Assembly: GCF_002101965.1 (NCBI RefSeq)
Contig: NZ_LQQA01000009.1
Location: 62,001-126,000, forward strand
Length of the DNA: 64,000 bases
Direction: 5' to 3'
Source: Mycolicibacterium wolinskyi
GTDB taxonomy: Bacteria; Actinomycetota; Actinomycetes; Mycobacteriales; Mycobacteriaceae
In this document: one piece after another, positions 26,600 through 34,870 of the stretch
Layout of the letters: each line of letters begins with the position of its first letter
Numbering within the stretch: the first letter of the stretch is position 1
Notes under the pieces: generated by a model
Database searches by the model: none
Seen by the model: only the letters and a program-made list of their open reading frames with translations
Told to the model about the DNA's origin: nothing
Program-made: the position numbers and the translations under genes

Positions 26600-27786
26600 G
26601 TCGTGACGAGACGACCCAGGTTGCCACCCATGATCTTGGCCTGATCTTCGACGGACAGGTGCTCGAGCGCGGTCACGTAATGCGTCGGTTCGGCCAGGCC
26701 TTCGGGATGCGGCCAGTCCGAGCCGTACAGCACCTGATCGACGCCGATCAGGTTGATCAGATCGTCGATGCCCTCCTCATAGAACGGGCTGACGTAGATG
26801 CGGTTCTTGATCTCCTCGATCGGGTTGCCCAAGAACGCTTCCGGTGCCTTCTTCCACACCTCGGCCATGGAGTCGAGCAGCGGGAACATCCATTTGGACC
26901 CGGCTTCGACGATGCCCACCTTGAGCTTCGGATGCCGGAACAGCGCGCCGTGGATCACCCACGAGGCCACCGCGTCCTGGATCGGCCGCCACTCGTTCAG
27001 GATCGCCATCGCGTTGGTCTGGAACGGCAGCATCTCCTGCGCGGCGCCGTCCCACTCGGACGTGTACCGGGAGTAGCCGCTGTCCGAGGAGTGCATGCCG
27101 ACGAACACGTCGTGGTGGACGACCCGCTCCCAGAACGGGTCGAACTCGGGCAGCGCGAACGAGCGCGGCCCGCGGAAGCCCGGCACCGGCGCGGGACGGA
27201 TCAGGATGGCACGGGCGCCGCGCTTGACGCACCATTCCAGCTCTTCGATCGCCTTCTCGACGATGGGCAGGGTGATCACCGGGGTGGTGAAGATGCGGTT
27301 CTGGTAGTTGAAGCCCCACACCTCGTCCAGCCACTGATTGAGGGCGTGGATGAGCACATGGATGGCTACCGGATCGTCGGAGAGGCGTTCCTCGATCAAG
27401 CTGGCCAGTGTCGGGAACATGAGGCTGCGGTCGACACCGAGTTCGTCCATGACCTTGATGCGCGGCTCGGGCTCGAAGAATGCCGGGATGGCCTTCATCG
27501 GCTCACCGAACAGTTCTCGCTTGCTCTTGCCGTCCGGGTTGCCGTACTTGAAGTACTCCTCCCAGGCTCCTGGCTTGGCGACCACCGAGAACGTGGGGTT
27601 GGGGATGTAGTTGCTGATCTGGCCCTTGAGCGCAATCTTGGTGCGGCCGTTGACCTCGACGTACTGGACGACGTCCTTGTACTCCTTGGGCAGGTACTTG
27701 GTCATCGCCTCCGGCGGCTCGTACAGGTGGTTGTCCGCGTCGAACAGCGGGAACGGGATGTCAACCCGATGCGACAGTTGCCCCAT
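26596..27786 (-). CDS. Amidohydrolase-2 family metal-dependent hydrolase/decarboxylase
   Basis: A 396-aa TIM-barrel protein of the ACMSD/LigW group. Metal-site motifs are DADNHLYEP near residue 16, VGMHSSDSG, and YGSDWPHPEG near the C-terminus; ILIRPAPV is also typical of mycobacterial members. These enzymes hydrolyse or decarboxylate carboxylated intermediates. AAGGAG lies 6 nt before the ATG. It is first in a two-gene unit with an acyl-CoA synthetase, preceded by the GAGAAT-N3-ATTCTC element at 27808-27822. Confidence 0.88.
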   Translation of the reverse strand: MGQLSHRVDIPFPLFDADNHLYEPPEAMTKYLPKEYKDVVQYVEVNGRTKIALKGQISNYIPNPTFSVVAKPGAWEEYFKYGNPDGKSKRELFGEPMKAIPAFFEPEPRIKVMDELGVDRSLMFPTLASLIEERLSDDPVAIHVLIHALNQWLDEVWGFNYQNRIFTTPVITLPIVEKAIEELEWCVKRGARAILIRPAPVPGFRGPRSFALPEFDPFWERVVHHDVFVGMHSSDSGYSRYTSEWDGAAQEMLPFQTNAMAILNEWRPIQDAVASWVIHGALFRHPKLKVGIVEAGSKWMFPLLDSMAEVWKKAPEAFLGNPIEEIKNRIYVSPFYEEGIDDLINLIGVDQVLYGSDWPHPEGLAEPTHYVTALEHLSVEDQAKIMGGNLGRLVTT

Positions 27787-27807
27787 GAAACACTCCTTTT
27801 CTTATAC

Positions 27808-27822
27808 GAGAATCGTATTCTC
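27808..27822. promoter_or_regulatory. Operator variant GAGAAT-N3-ATTCTC
   Basis: Both perfect half-sites are present but in the reversed order with a 3-nt centre. It lies 21 nt upstream of the amidohydrolase start and overlaps the end of the next acyl-CoA synthetase gene. It may be a variant binding mode of the regional regulator. Confidence 0.55.
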
Positions 27823-29398
27823 ATTGTACGGATGTCGCAATATCCCCCGCGGCGGCCGACTCCCGTACGGCCTGGCGGACGCGGAATTTCTGCACCTTGC
27901 CGCTGGCCGTCCGCGGGAAGTCCTGACCCTCCGGCACCTCGTGCAGTTCCTCCGGCCATTTCTGCCGGGCGACCCCGGTGTTCTCGAAGTGCGCCCGCAC
28001 CTGATCCAGCGTGGGCATGGCCTGACCGGACTTGATCCTCAGCACCGCGGCGACGCGTTCGCCGAGGCGCGCGTCCGGGGCGGCGACCACGATCGCCTCG
28101 ATAACCTGCGGCATGGCCAGCAGCACCTCCTCGACCTCGAGCGCGCTGATGTTCTCGCCGCCGCGGATGATGAGATCGCCGGCGCGATCGGTGATCGTCA
28201 GGTAGCCGTCGTCGTCGAGAATCCCGACATCGCCTGTGCGGTACCAGCCTTCGTCGTCGAACACCTTGGCGGTCAGCGCGTCATCGGTATAGCCGAGGCA
28301 CAGATCCGGTCCGCGGCTGAAGATCTCGCCGTCAGGGCCCAGCCGGATCTCGACTCCCGGACGCGGATTGCCGTCCGTGTACAGCCGTTTGGCCTCGGGT
28401 GCGGACGGGGACGAGCCGGTGATCGACGGGTGTTCGGTGCTGCCGTAGGACCGGAACACGAAGATCCCGAGATCGGCCAGGCGCCGGGTGACCGCCGTGG
28501 GTACGGTGGACCCGCCCAGGCCGACGGTCTTGAAATGCGCCATGTGCTCGGGTGTGCAATCCGGGTGGTCCAACAGGCTGGTGACGAAATACGGTGGCCC
28601 GCCACCGATCGACAAGCCGTCGGACTCGATCAGCTTGAGGACCTTGCCGGGATCCCATACGTCGCACAGGTCGATGGGCGCGCCTTCGAGCACGGGGATC
28701 AGAAAGGCACCCAGCATGCCGATGAAGTGTCCGACGGGCGTCGCGGTGAGCTGCCTGCCCCGGTCCGGCGGGTAGTTCTCCAGCAGCTGGCGCGTCTCGA
28801 AGCCGAGCGTCTGATGGCTGTGCACAACGCCTTTGGGGTCGCGCGTAGTACCGGAGGTGAATGCGATGAGCGCCGGGGCGGCCGGGTCGGTGGCGACGGT
28901 GCCTGCCATGGGTTCGTCGGCGAGCAGCACGTCGAACGACGATTGGCCCACGAGCCCGACGATCGGCACCTCGGCACACAGGTCGGCGGGAAAAGTCATG
29001 CGGCCGAATCGCTCAGTGGTGAGGAAGACCTTCGGCTTGGCGGTCGCCAGGATGTGGCCGAGTTCCTTGCGCCCGTAGAAATGCACGATCGGCACCGTCA
29101 CGGCACCGAGGAAGGCCGAGGCCCAGAACGCGGCCGCCGCCTCCATCCAGTTCGGCAGCTGCAACGCCACCACGTCGCCGGGTCCGACGCCCCGGTCCCG
29201 CAGTCCGGCGGCGAGTCGGCGGCCGATCAGCTCGACATCGTGGAAGGTCCCGGCGTACGGCCGCACGTCGGAGTGGACGTGAAACGCGGCGTCGGGGTTG
29301 GCCGCCAAGCCGTCGGCCAGTACCTGGCCGAGCGTCTCCGGCGTCCACCATCCTTCTTCGACGTACCGTTTGGTCAGCTCAACGGGGATGTCGCGCAC
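27821..29398 (-). CDS. Acyl-CoA synthetase, cyclohexanecarboxylate-CoA ligase-like
   Basis: A 525-aa adenylate-forming enzyme, predicted to make an acyl-CoA. Motifs: FTSGTTRDPKGVVHSH, YGSTEHPSI, GWYRTGDVGILDDDG, hinge TDRAGDLIIRGGENISALEVE and C-terminal Lys in RTASGKVQKFRVR. GTG at 29398 (MRDIPVELTKRYVEEG) is chosen because the frame upstream is antisense to the enoyl-CoA hydratase gene. There is no ribosome binding site before it, and TAGCAT about 10 nt upstream could be a -10, so a leaderless transcript is likely. An exact ATTCTC-N7-GAGAAT operator lies 12 nt upstream and is shared with the divergent hydratase gene. Confidence 0.9.
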   Translation of the reverse strand: MRDIPVELTKRYVEEGWWTPETLGQVLADGLAANPDAAFHVHSDVRPYAGTFHDVELIGRRLAAGLRDRGVGPGDVVALQLPNWMEAAAAFWASAFLGAVTVPIVHFYGRKELGHILATAKPKVFLTTERFGRMTFPADLCAEVPIVGLVGQSSFDVLLADEPMAGTVATDPAAPALIAFTSGTTRDPKGVVHSHQTLGFETRQLLENYPPDRGRQLTATPVGHFIGMLGAFLIPVLEGAPIDLCDVWDPGKVLKLIESDGLSIGGGPPYFVTSLLDHPDCTPEHMAHFKTVGLGGSTVPTAVTRRLADLGIFVFRSYGSTEHPSITGSSPSAPEAKRLYTDGNPRPGVEIRLGPDGEIFSRGPDLCLGYTDDALTAKVFDDEGWYRTGDVGILDDDGYLTITDRAGDLIIRGGENISALEVEEVLLAMPQVIEAIVVAAPDARLGERVAAVLRIKSGQAMPTLDQVRAHFENTGVARQKWPEELHEVPEGQDFPRTASGKVQKFRVRQAVRESAAAGDIATSVQ

Positions 29399-29410
29399 GA
29401 CGGTGATGCT

Positions 29411-29429
29411 ATTCTCAGCCAGCGAGAAT
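29411..29429. promoter_or_regulatory. ATTCTC-N7-GAGAAT operator, exact copy
   Basis: Both 6-bp arms are exact with a 7-nt centre. It lies between the divergent acyl-CoA synthetase (start 29398) and enoyl-CoA hydratase (start 29457), where it would cover the promoter of one or both. Confidence 0.7.
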
Positions 29430-29456
29430 GCCAATAACGGAACTGGAGAACGATTG

Positions 29457-30173
29457 ATGGTCGACCTGGAACTCGACGGTGAATTGGCGGTCGTCACCAT
29501 CGACCGGCCCCATGCCCGCAACGCCATCTCGCTCGACACCATGGACGAGTTGAACAAGGCGCTGGACGGCGCCGTCGGATCGCGCGCGCTGGCGATCACC
29601 GGCGCCGGCGACCGGGCCTTCGTCTCCGGAGGCGACCTCAAGGAACTTGCCGCCCTGCGCACCGAGCTCGAGGCGGCGTCGATGGCGTGGCGCATGCGCG
29701 CGATCTGCGACCGCATCGCCGGGTTTCCTGGACCGGTGATCGCGGCCCTCAACGGCCACGCCCTGGGTGGCGGCGCCGAAGTGGCGGTGGCAGCCGACAT
29801 CCGGATCGCCGCCGACGACATCAAGATCGGCTTCAATCAGGTCGCGTTGGAGATCATGCCGGCCTGGGGCGGCGCGGAGCGCCTGACCAAGTTGGTCGGC
29901 GGTAGCCGGGCGCTGTTGCTCGCCGGCACCGGGCGCATACTGGGCGCCGCCGAGGCCGAGCGCCTCGGCCTGATCGACCAGGTGTTGCCGCGCGCCGAGT
30001 TCGCCGACGGCTGGCGAGCCATCGCACGCTCGCTCGCGAGCAGGCCGGCCGGGGAGATCAAGCGCGTCATGGCCGGTGTGCCGACCACCGAGGCCGTCGC
30101 CGCGTTCGCGCGCCTGTGGGTCGCCGACGAGCATTGGGCGGCCGCCTACAAGGTGATGAACCGCGGGAAGTGA
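29457..30173 (+). CDS. Enoyl-CoA hydratase/isomerase (crotonase family)
   Basis: A 238-aa crotonase-fold enzyme, probably hydrating an enoyl-CoA in beta-oxidation. Oxyanion-hole segments are FVSGGDLKE and LNGHALGGGAEVA; the glutamates expected for hydratase activity are at GGGAE and in VALEIMPAWGGAERL. Length is close to the usual 250-260 aa. ATG 29457 follows GGAG at 9 nt. It is divergent from an acyl-CoA synthetase across a perfect operator and ends before a bidirectional hairpin. Confidence 0.9.
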   Translation: MVDLELDGELAVVTIDRPHARNAISLDTMDELNKALDGAVGSRALAITGAGDRAFVSGGDLKELAALRTELEAASMAWRMRAICDRIAGFPGPVIAALNGHALGGGAEVAVAADIRIAADDIKIGFNQVALEIMPAWGGAERLTKLVGGSRALLLAGTGRILGAAEAERLGLIDQVLPRAEFADGWRAIARSLASRPAGEIKRVMAGVPTTEAVAAFARLWVADEHWAAAYKVMNRGK

Positions 30174-30185
30174 CAGACCTCCGCC

Positions 30186-30240
30186 GAGTGGCCACTTATG
30201 ACACGCGCTTTCGGGATTCGCGTGTCATGAGTGGCCACTC
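30186..30240. terminator. Bidirectional terminator, 22-bp stem
   Basis: The arms at 30186-30207 and 30219-30240 are complementary with a single G-U pair and an 11-nt loop. It sits exactly between the convergent hydratase (stop 30173) and VOC gene (stop 30246). It begins with GAGTGGCCACT. Confidence 0.85.
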
Positions 30241-30245
30241 GCGCG

Positions 30246-30779
30246 TCAGCCGGCGGTCAGTTCGCGGACCGGGTCGCTGCCGTCCCACCGCGCCGCGGCC
30301 TGACGCACGAATGTGGCCATGCCCTGGGAGGCGTCGGTCAGTTCCATGATCTCGACGATGGCCGCCCCGGCCGGCGGCTCGAAGTAAGCGAAACGCACCC
30401 CGTCCGCTTCGCCGCCCCACCACACCTTTGGCCAGCCCGCGTCGTCGAGCTTGGCCATCGCGCCGTCGAAATCCGGTGCCCAATAGGCGAGTTGGTGAAA
30501 CCCACCGCCCGTGGTGTCGAGGAACTCGGTGAAGACACTCCTGGTGTCGTCGAGCTGTTGGATGAGCTCGATCTGGAGATCGCCACTGTTGGACAGCGCC
30601 ATCGACAGCGTCACCGCACAGGGCTCGCCGCGGAAGGTGACCCGTTGCGGCAGCCCGCGGATGACGAACCACGGGCCGACGCCCATCTGGAGCCAACCGG
30701 AGATGGCGTCATCGAGATCGGGCACCACATAGCCGATCTGGCAGACCGTCCCGGGTAGGACGGACTTGTCGAAACCCAT
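30246..30779 (-). CDS. VOC (glyoxalase/dioxygenase) superfamily protein
   Basis: A 177-aa protein with paired beta-alpha-beta modules of the vicinal oxygen chelate fold: CQIGYVVPDLDDAISGWLQMGVGPW at the N-terminus, then LQIELIQQL, then HQLAYWAPDFDGAM and AIVEIMEL. His in FHQLAYW and Glu in EIMEL are potential metal ligands. Members next to acyl-CoA metabolism genes are sometimes epimerases of the methylmalonyl-CoA type, but the reaction cannot be fixed here. It is divergent from the DUF35/Ltp pair across an exact operator. Confidence 0.85.
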   Translation of the reverse strand: MGFDKSVLPGTVCQIGYVVPDLDDAISGWLQMGVGPWFVIRGLPQRVTFRGEPCAVTLSMALSNSGDLQIELIQQLDDTRSVFTEFLDTTGGGFHQLAYWAPDFDGAMAKLDDAGWPKVWWGGEADGVRFAYFEPPAGAAIVEIMELTDASQGMATFVRQAAARWDGSDPVRELTAG

Positions 30780-30802
30780 GCGGGCAGCCTAATTGGTAGT
30801 CG

Positions 30803-30821
30803 ATTCTCACTAGACGAGAAT
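30803..30821. promoter_or_regulatory. ATTCTC-N7-GAGAAT operator, exact copy
   Basis: An exact copy centred between two divergent genes, 23 nt from the VOC start and 25 nt from the DUF35 start. Confidence 0.72.
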
Positions 30822-30846
30822 TGCATTTCCCATTATCGTCAGCGAC

Positions 30847-31275
30847 GTGTCAACACAGAAAGCTCTGGCGCCGGAGATCTCCACCTGGCCCGAGGAGAAC
30901 CCCCAGCTCATCGGCAGCCGCTGCGCCGACTGCTCGGCCACCACCTTCCCCGCCCAGGCCCGCTGCCCCCGCTGCAGCAGTGCCAACACCACCGAGACCC
31001 TGCTGCCCCGCCGCGGCACCCTCATCGCCTGGACCACCCAGGGCTTCCCACCCGGACCGCCCTACAAAGGCCCCACCGGAAAGGACTTCGTCCCGTTCGG
31101 GGTCGGGCTGGTGCAACTCGGTGACATGGTCCGCGTCGAAGGCCGGCTCACCGAAAACGACCCCGCCAAACTGCAGTTCGGCCAAGAGGTCGAGCTCACC
31201 ATGATCCCGTTCACCACCGACGACGACGGCAACGAGATCATCACCTTCGCCTTCACCCCGGAGGTCTCCCAATGA
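30847..31275 (+). CDS. DUF35 OB-fold protein with zinc ribbon
   Basis: A 142-aa protein with an N-terminal rubredoxin-like zinc ribbon (CADC near 27 and CPRC near 41) and a C-terminal OB fold (RRGTLIAWTTQGF, FGVGLVQLGDMVRVEGRL). In steroid side-chain degradation such proteins, for example ChsH2, bind a thiolase-like Ltp partner and make a retro-aldolase. Here the next gene is exactly such a partner and the frames overlap by 4 nt (ATGA), so a heteromeric enzyme is likely. GTG start after GTCAGCGAC, without a strong ribosome binding site. Confidence 0.9.
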   Translation: MSTQKALAPEISTWPEENPQLIGSRCADCSATTFPAQARCPRCSSANTTETLLPRRGTLIAWTTQGFPPGPPYKGPTGKDFVPFGVGLVQLGDMVRVEGRLTENDPAKLQFGQEVELTMIPFTTDDDGNEIITFAFTPEVSQ

Positions 31276-32417
31276 CCAACGATGTTGCCATCATCGGAGT
31301 CGGCATCCACCCTTTCGGCCGATTCGACAAGACCGCGATGCAGATGGGCGCGGAGGCCATCGAGAGCGCGCTCGCCGACGCCAAGCTGGAGTGGAAGGAC
31401 ATCCAGTTCGGATTCGGCGGCAGCTACGAGGTGTCCAACCCTGACGCGGTCACCCGGCTGGTCGGTCTGACCGGCATCACCTTCACCAACGTGTTCAACG
31501 CGTGCGCCACGGCCGCCAGCGCGATCCAGCAGACCGCCGACACGATCCGGCTGGGCAAGTACGACATCGGCATCGCGATCGGTCTCGACAAGCACCCCCG
31601 CGGGGCGTTCACCGACGATCCGGCCAAGCTGGCGCTCCCCCAGTGGTATGCCGAGAACGGCCAGTTCGTCACCACGAAGTTCTTCGGGATGAAAGCCAAC
31701 CACTACCTCCACAAGCACAACATCTCGCAGGAGACGCTGGCGCGCGTGGCCAACAAGAACTTCCGCAATGGCGCACTGAATCCGAATGCGTTCCGCCGCA
31801 AGGAGATTTCGGTCGACGAGATCCTGAACTCGACCGTGCTGAACTATCCGCTGACGCAGTACATGTTCTGCGCACCTGACGAAGGCGCCGCCGCGGTGAT
31901 CATGTGCCGTGCCGACATCGCGCATCGTTACACCGACAAACCGGTGTACGTGCGGGCCAGTGAGATCCGCACCCGGACGTTCGGCGCCTACGAGGTGCAC
32001 GCCACCTCGGCCCCGCTCGACGAAGACGCGTCACCGACCGTGTACGCCGCCAAGGCCGCCTACGAGGCCGCGGGGATCGGGCCCGAGGACGTCGACATCG
32101 CCCAGTTACAGGACACCGACGCCGGCGCCGAGGTCATCCACATGGCCGAGACCGGACTGTGCGCCGACGGCGAACAAGAGAAACTTCTGGCCGACGGCGC
32201 CACCGAGATCCACGGGTCGATCCCGGTCAACTCCGACGGCGGGCTCATCGCCAACGGCGAACCGATCGGCGCGTCGGGCCTGCGCCAGATGCACGAGCTG
32301 GTGCGCCAACTGCGCGGCGAAGCCGGCGACCGCCAGGTGCCCGGCAATCCGCGTGTCGGCCTGGCTCAGGTGTACGGGGCGCCCGGCACCGCGTCGGCCA
32401 CGATCCTGTCGCTGTAA
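31272..32417 (+). CDS. Ltp-type thiolase-like protein (probable retro-aldolase/lipid-transfer protein)
   Basis: A 381-aa thiolase-fold protein. The position of the thiolase nucleophile is kept (C78 in NACATAAS), but the C-terminal catalytic GHP of SCP-x thiolases is replaced by GEP in NGEPIGASG, and HGSIPVNSDGG precedes it. That pattern is common in Ltp proteins that act with DUF35 partners. It is translationally coupled to the DUF35 gene. Predicted role is carbon-carbon bond cleavage of a beta-hydroxy- or beta-keto-acyl-CoA. A long hairpin terminator follows. Confidence 0.88.
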   Translation: MTNDVAIIGVGIHPFGRFDKTAMQMGAEAIESALADAKLEWKDIQFGFGGSYEVSNPDAVTRLVGLTGITFTNVFNACATAASAIQQTADTIRLGKYDIGIAIGLDKHPRGAFTDDPAKLALPQWYAENGQFVTTKFFGMKANHYLHKHNISQETLARVANKNFRNGALNPNAFRRKEISVDEILNSTVLNYPLTQYMFCAPDEGAAAVIMCRADIAHRYTDKPVYVRASEIRTRTFGAYEVHATSAPLDEDASPTVYAAKAAYEAAGIGPEDVDIAQLQDTDAGAEVIHMAETGLCADGEQEKLLADGATEIHGSIPVNSDGGLIANGEPIGASGLRQMHELVRQLRGEAGDRQVPGNPRVGLAQVYGAPGTASATILSL

Positions 32418-32426
32418 TTCCTTGGC

Positions 32427-32486
32427 GCGAGCGGACGCGCCGGTACCCCGAAATGCGCGTTACGGGGTACCGGCGCGTCTGCTCGC
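32427..32486. terminator. Bidirectional terminator, 24-bp stem
   Basis: Arms 32427-32450 and 32463-32486 are complementary with one G-U pair and a 12-nt loop. The left arm begins GCGAGCGGACGC. It lies between the convergent Ltp gene and the oxidase-subunit-IV-like gene and belongs to the palindrome family described in the findings. Confidence 0.85.
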
Positions 32487-32496
32487 GGAAAGAGCG

Positions 32497-32754
32497 TCAC
32501 CACAAGTAGATGGCGAGCACGGTCGCAGACAGCGCCGCGAGCCAGGCGTCGGTACCGAATCGCAGCCATGCCGGTGCGGTGCGCACCTCCATGAACTCGC
32601 GAATGATCAAGCGGCATTTGATCGCCGCGAGCGCCACGACCGACACGGTGATCGGGATGCTGGCCACTGCCGCGCCGTGACCGAGCCACCACGAGACCAC
32701 GGTGACCGCGCACAGGATTGCCCAGACGACGGTGATACGCCGAATCACGTTCAT
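32497..32754 (-). CDS. Cytochrome c oxidase subunit IV-like small membrane protein
   Basis: An 85-aa protein with three hydrophobic segments (VVWAILCAVTVVSWWLG, ITVSVVALAAIKCRLIIREFMEVR, ATVLAIYLW). The middle helix followed by REFMEVR is the signature of prokaryotic COX4/NorF-type subunits. It follows the subunit-III-like gene with a 3-nt gap. No catalytic subunit is encoded nearby. Confidence 0.75.
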   Translation of the reverse strand: MNVIRRITVVWAILCAVTVVSWWLGHGAAVASIPITVSVVALAAIKCRLIIREFMEVRTAPAWLRFGTDAWLAALSATVLAIYLW

Positions 32755-32757
32755 CGG

Positions 32758-33357
32758 TCACCTCATTACGTAGACGAGCGCGAAGATGACGACCCACAGC
32801 AGATCGACCATGTGCCAGTAGGTCGCGCCGGTCTCGATCACCGACATCCGATTGCGCGCCGAGGTTCGCAGCTGATACCAGCTGACCCCGAGGAACACCA
32901 GGCCGAGCGCCACATGGAAACCATGGATTCCGGTCAGCAGGTAATAGAACATGAAGAAGTCGTTGCTGGGGAACGTATATCCCTCGGCGATCTTCGTCGA
33001 CCACTCGAAGGCCTTGACCGCCAGGAACAACACGCCGCACAGACCGCAGTAGACCGTGAGGCGTGTCGCACGGGCGATGTCGCCGTCGCGGGCGGCCATC
33101 ACACTGCGCGCAACAAACCATGAACTGGTCAGCAGCACAAGGGTGTTGACGGCGCCGACGGTGAGATCGAGATGCTGCTGGGATTGCAGGAAGAGCTCGG
33201 GATGCTGGGCCCGGTAAACCATGAAGACGACGAGGTAGCCCGAGAAGATCACGAGGTCGCCGAGGACGAAGACCCAGATGTCCTTGCCGCCCGGCACATG
33301 TGGCGTACGGGTGCCCGTCGACTGTTGGTGCAGTTCGGGCGTTTGGGTGTCCGTCAT
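32758..33357 (-). CDS. Heme-copper oxidase subunit III-like (NorE/CoxC type) protein
   Basis: A 199-aa five-helix membrane protein. After a soluble N-terminus come WVFVLGDLVIFSGYLVVFMVYR, LVLLTSSWFVARSVMAAR, FLAVKAFEWSTKI, MFYYLLTGIHGFHVALGLVFLG and TGATYWHMVDLLWVVIFALVYVMR. The HGFH and YWHMVDLLW motifs are typical of subunit III. Five helices and length near 200 aa fit NorE or short subunit III proteins. It is in an operon with two paralogous membrane proteins and a subunit-IV-like protein, with no subunit I or II, so it cannot be a complete oxidase by itself. Confidence 0.85.
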   Translation of the reverse strand: MTDTQTPELHQQSTGTRTPHVPGGKDIWVFVLGDLVIFSGYLVVFMVYRAQHPELFLQSQQHLDLTVGAVNTLVLLTSSWFVARSVMAARDGDIARATRLTVYCGLCGVLFLAVKAFEWSTKIAEGYTFPSNDFFMFYYLLTGIHGFHVALGLVFLGVSWYQLRTSARNRMSVIETGATYWHMVDLLWVVIFALVYVMR

Positions 33358-33359
33358 GG

Positions 33360-34112
33360 CTAGTCCTGAACCTGTTCATCGACGGGCTGGGTCTTGATCG
33401 CGGAGTAGAGCAACCGGATGATGCAGATCTCCCAGAGCACGAACACCGCGGTGCCCATCCAGAAGCTGATCGAGCCGTTCCACGCCAGCGGTCCGGCCTT
33501 GAAGATGAACACCGGGCCGGCCAGGATCTCGGTCACGATCATCCAGATGCACATGTAGCCGAACCACTTCGGGAAGATCCCGTTGCGGTCTGAGAAGATC
33601 GCCAGGGCGAGCACCATGTTCTGCGTGGCGAAGCAGCCGAGCGACCCAACGAAGGACAGCAGTGCCAAGTCGTAGAGCATCGCGATGATCTGCGGGTCGC
33701 GATCCGGCCGGAACGCCGCCACAAGGAATGCGAACGCGGGGATCAGGCACCCGGGTACCGCTCCGACGACGAGCGCGGCAATGTAGCCGTAGGCGAAGAC
33801 CGGTGCGACCGACATCCGTTTGATCTGATAGGCGATGAGGCCGTTGGCCACGCCGGTGAATCCGATGAGGAACATCAACAGCGCAAAGCCGATCCGGATC
33901 GTCAGCGAATGGTCATCGAAGAAGCCGGCGATCTGATCCGGGCCGATGTCGGGCCGCGGGGGCGGCATCACGCGGGTGAGGACGCAGAAGATGAGCCCGA
34001 ACAGGTTGTAGAACACCGGCAGTGTCCACCAGCAGATCCACAGGTCGAGCTTGGGCCGGTCGGCCCGGTCCGAGCGGGCGTTCCCGGTGGACAGCGCCAG
34101 CGTGGCACTCAC
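33360..34112 (-). CDS. Polytopic membrane protein, paralogue of the upstream gene
   Basis: A 250-aa protein with six or seven hydrophobic segments. GTG at 34112 overlaps the stop of the upstream gene (GTGA). It shares several blocks with that gene: a D/E-Q-I/V-A-x-F-F/Y segment after a Pro-rich loop (MPPPRPDIGPDQIAGFF), AAFRPDRDPQ, and GPLAWNGSISFW. No known catalytic motif is seen. It precedes the subunit-III-like gene by 2 nt. A duplicated, possibly heme- or quinone-associated membrane component is conceivable, but I do not recognise the family. Confidence 0.8.
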   Translation of the reverse strand: MSATLALSTGNARSDRADRPKLDLWICWWTLPVFYNLFGLIFCVLTRVMPPPRPDIGPDQIAGFFDDHSLTIRIGFALLMFLIGFTGVANGLIAYQIKRMSVAPVFAYGYIAALVVGAVPGCLIPAFAFLVAAFRPDRDPQIIAMLYDLALLSFVGSLGCFATQNMVLALAIFSDRNGIFPKWFGYMCIWMIVTEILAGPVFIFKAGPLAWNGSISFWMGTAVFVLWEICIIRLLYSAIKTQPVDEQVQD

Positions 34113-34837
34113 GACGCAACCACCGCGGATGCCTTGTCCGGCAAGGTTTCCTCGGCACGCTGTCGGCGGATCGCGCCGTGCACGGCGACGAACATCAGCA
34201 CCAGATAGACGACGAACGCGCCCCACCGCAGCCAGAACGAGACCACTCCGTCCCAGGCGAACGGACCGGACTGCACGATCACCGAGCCGACTGCGGGCGT
34301 CATCGCAGCCGCCGCAACGAGATTGACAACGACCACCCACCGGGCGAACACCGGCTCAGGCCGGGAATCGAGCCAGACCGCCAGCGCCAGAATGAGATTG
34401 GAGACGACGACGAATCCGACCGGCGCGACGAATACGAACCAGGCGAAATCGTTGAGCAGCATGGTCAGTTGCGGATCCCGCTCCGGCCGGAATGCGGCGA
34501 CGAGCCAGAAGATGTCGGCGATCGCAAACATGGTGGCACCGGTGGAGACCGCGGCCAGATAGCTGTAGGCCAGCACCGTGCTCGGCGTCGCCATCCGCTT
34601 CATCTGCACCACGATCACCATGAAGAACGGGACCAGCATGATGGCGCACAGGTTGAGCGTGATCATGCTGAACCGGATCATCGTGCTGTTCTGCCGGTAG
34701 AACTCGGCGACCTGCTCGGCGGTCAGTTGCGGCGACATCGGGGGCCAGAAGCCAGGAAAGGCGAGGACCGCGATGAGCAGGACACCACCGAAGAACGGGG
34801 TGATCCACAGGCTGATTCGCTGCGCGGTGGTGTTCAT
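34109..34837 (-). CDS. Polytopic membrane protein, first gene of the oxidase-like operon
   Basis: A 242-aa protein with about seven hydrophobic segments. It shares with the next gene MSPQLTAEQVAEFYRQNSTMIRFSM, AAFRPERDPQL and GPFAWDGVVSFWLRWG, so they are tandem paralogues. The ATG (MNTTAQRISLWITPFFGG) begins just before the first helix. Two TAGCCG-N2-CGGCTA palindromes lie 34-76 nt upstream and probably control the four-gene unit. Function unknown. Confidence 0.8.
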   Translation of the reverse strand: MNTTAQRISLWITPFFGGVLLIAVLAFPGFWPPMSPQLTAEQVAEFYRQNSTMIRFSMITLNLCAIMLVPFFMVIVVQMKRMATPSTVLAYSYLAAVSTGATMFAIADIFWLVAAFRPERDPQLTMLLNDFAWFVFVAPVGFVVVSNLILALAVWLDSRPEPVFARWVVVVNLVAAAAMTPAVGSVIVQSGPFAWDGVVSFWLRWGAFVVYLVLMFVAVHGAIRRQRAEETLPDKASAVVAS

Positions 34838-34870
34838 CGGTGCACCACGTCCCTTCGCGTCGGCAGGACC

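Noticed and set aside
26659..28035. Plus-strand frame of about 458 codons opposite the amidohydrolase
   Set aside because: Arg/Leu/Val-rich antisense shadow of the amidohydrolase and synthetase genes without recognisable motifs.
32497..34837. Complete cytochrome oxidase or nitric oxide reductase operon
   Set aside because: No subunit I with the heme/CuB histidines and no subunit II or NorC was found; only III- and IV-like subunits are present.
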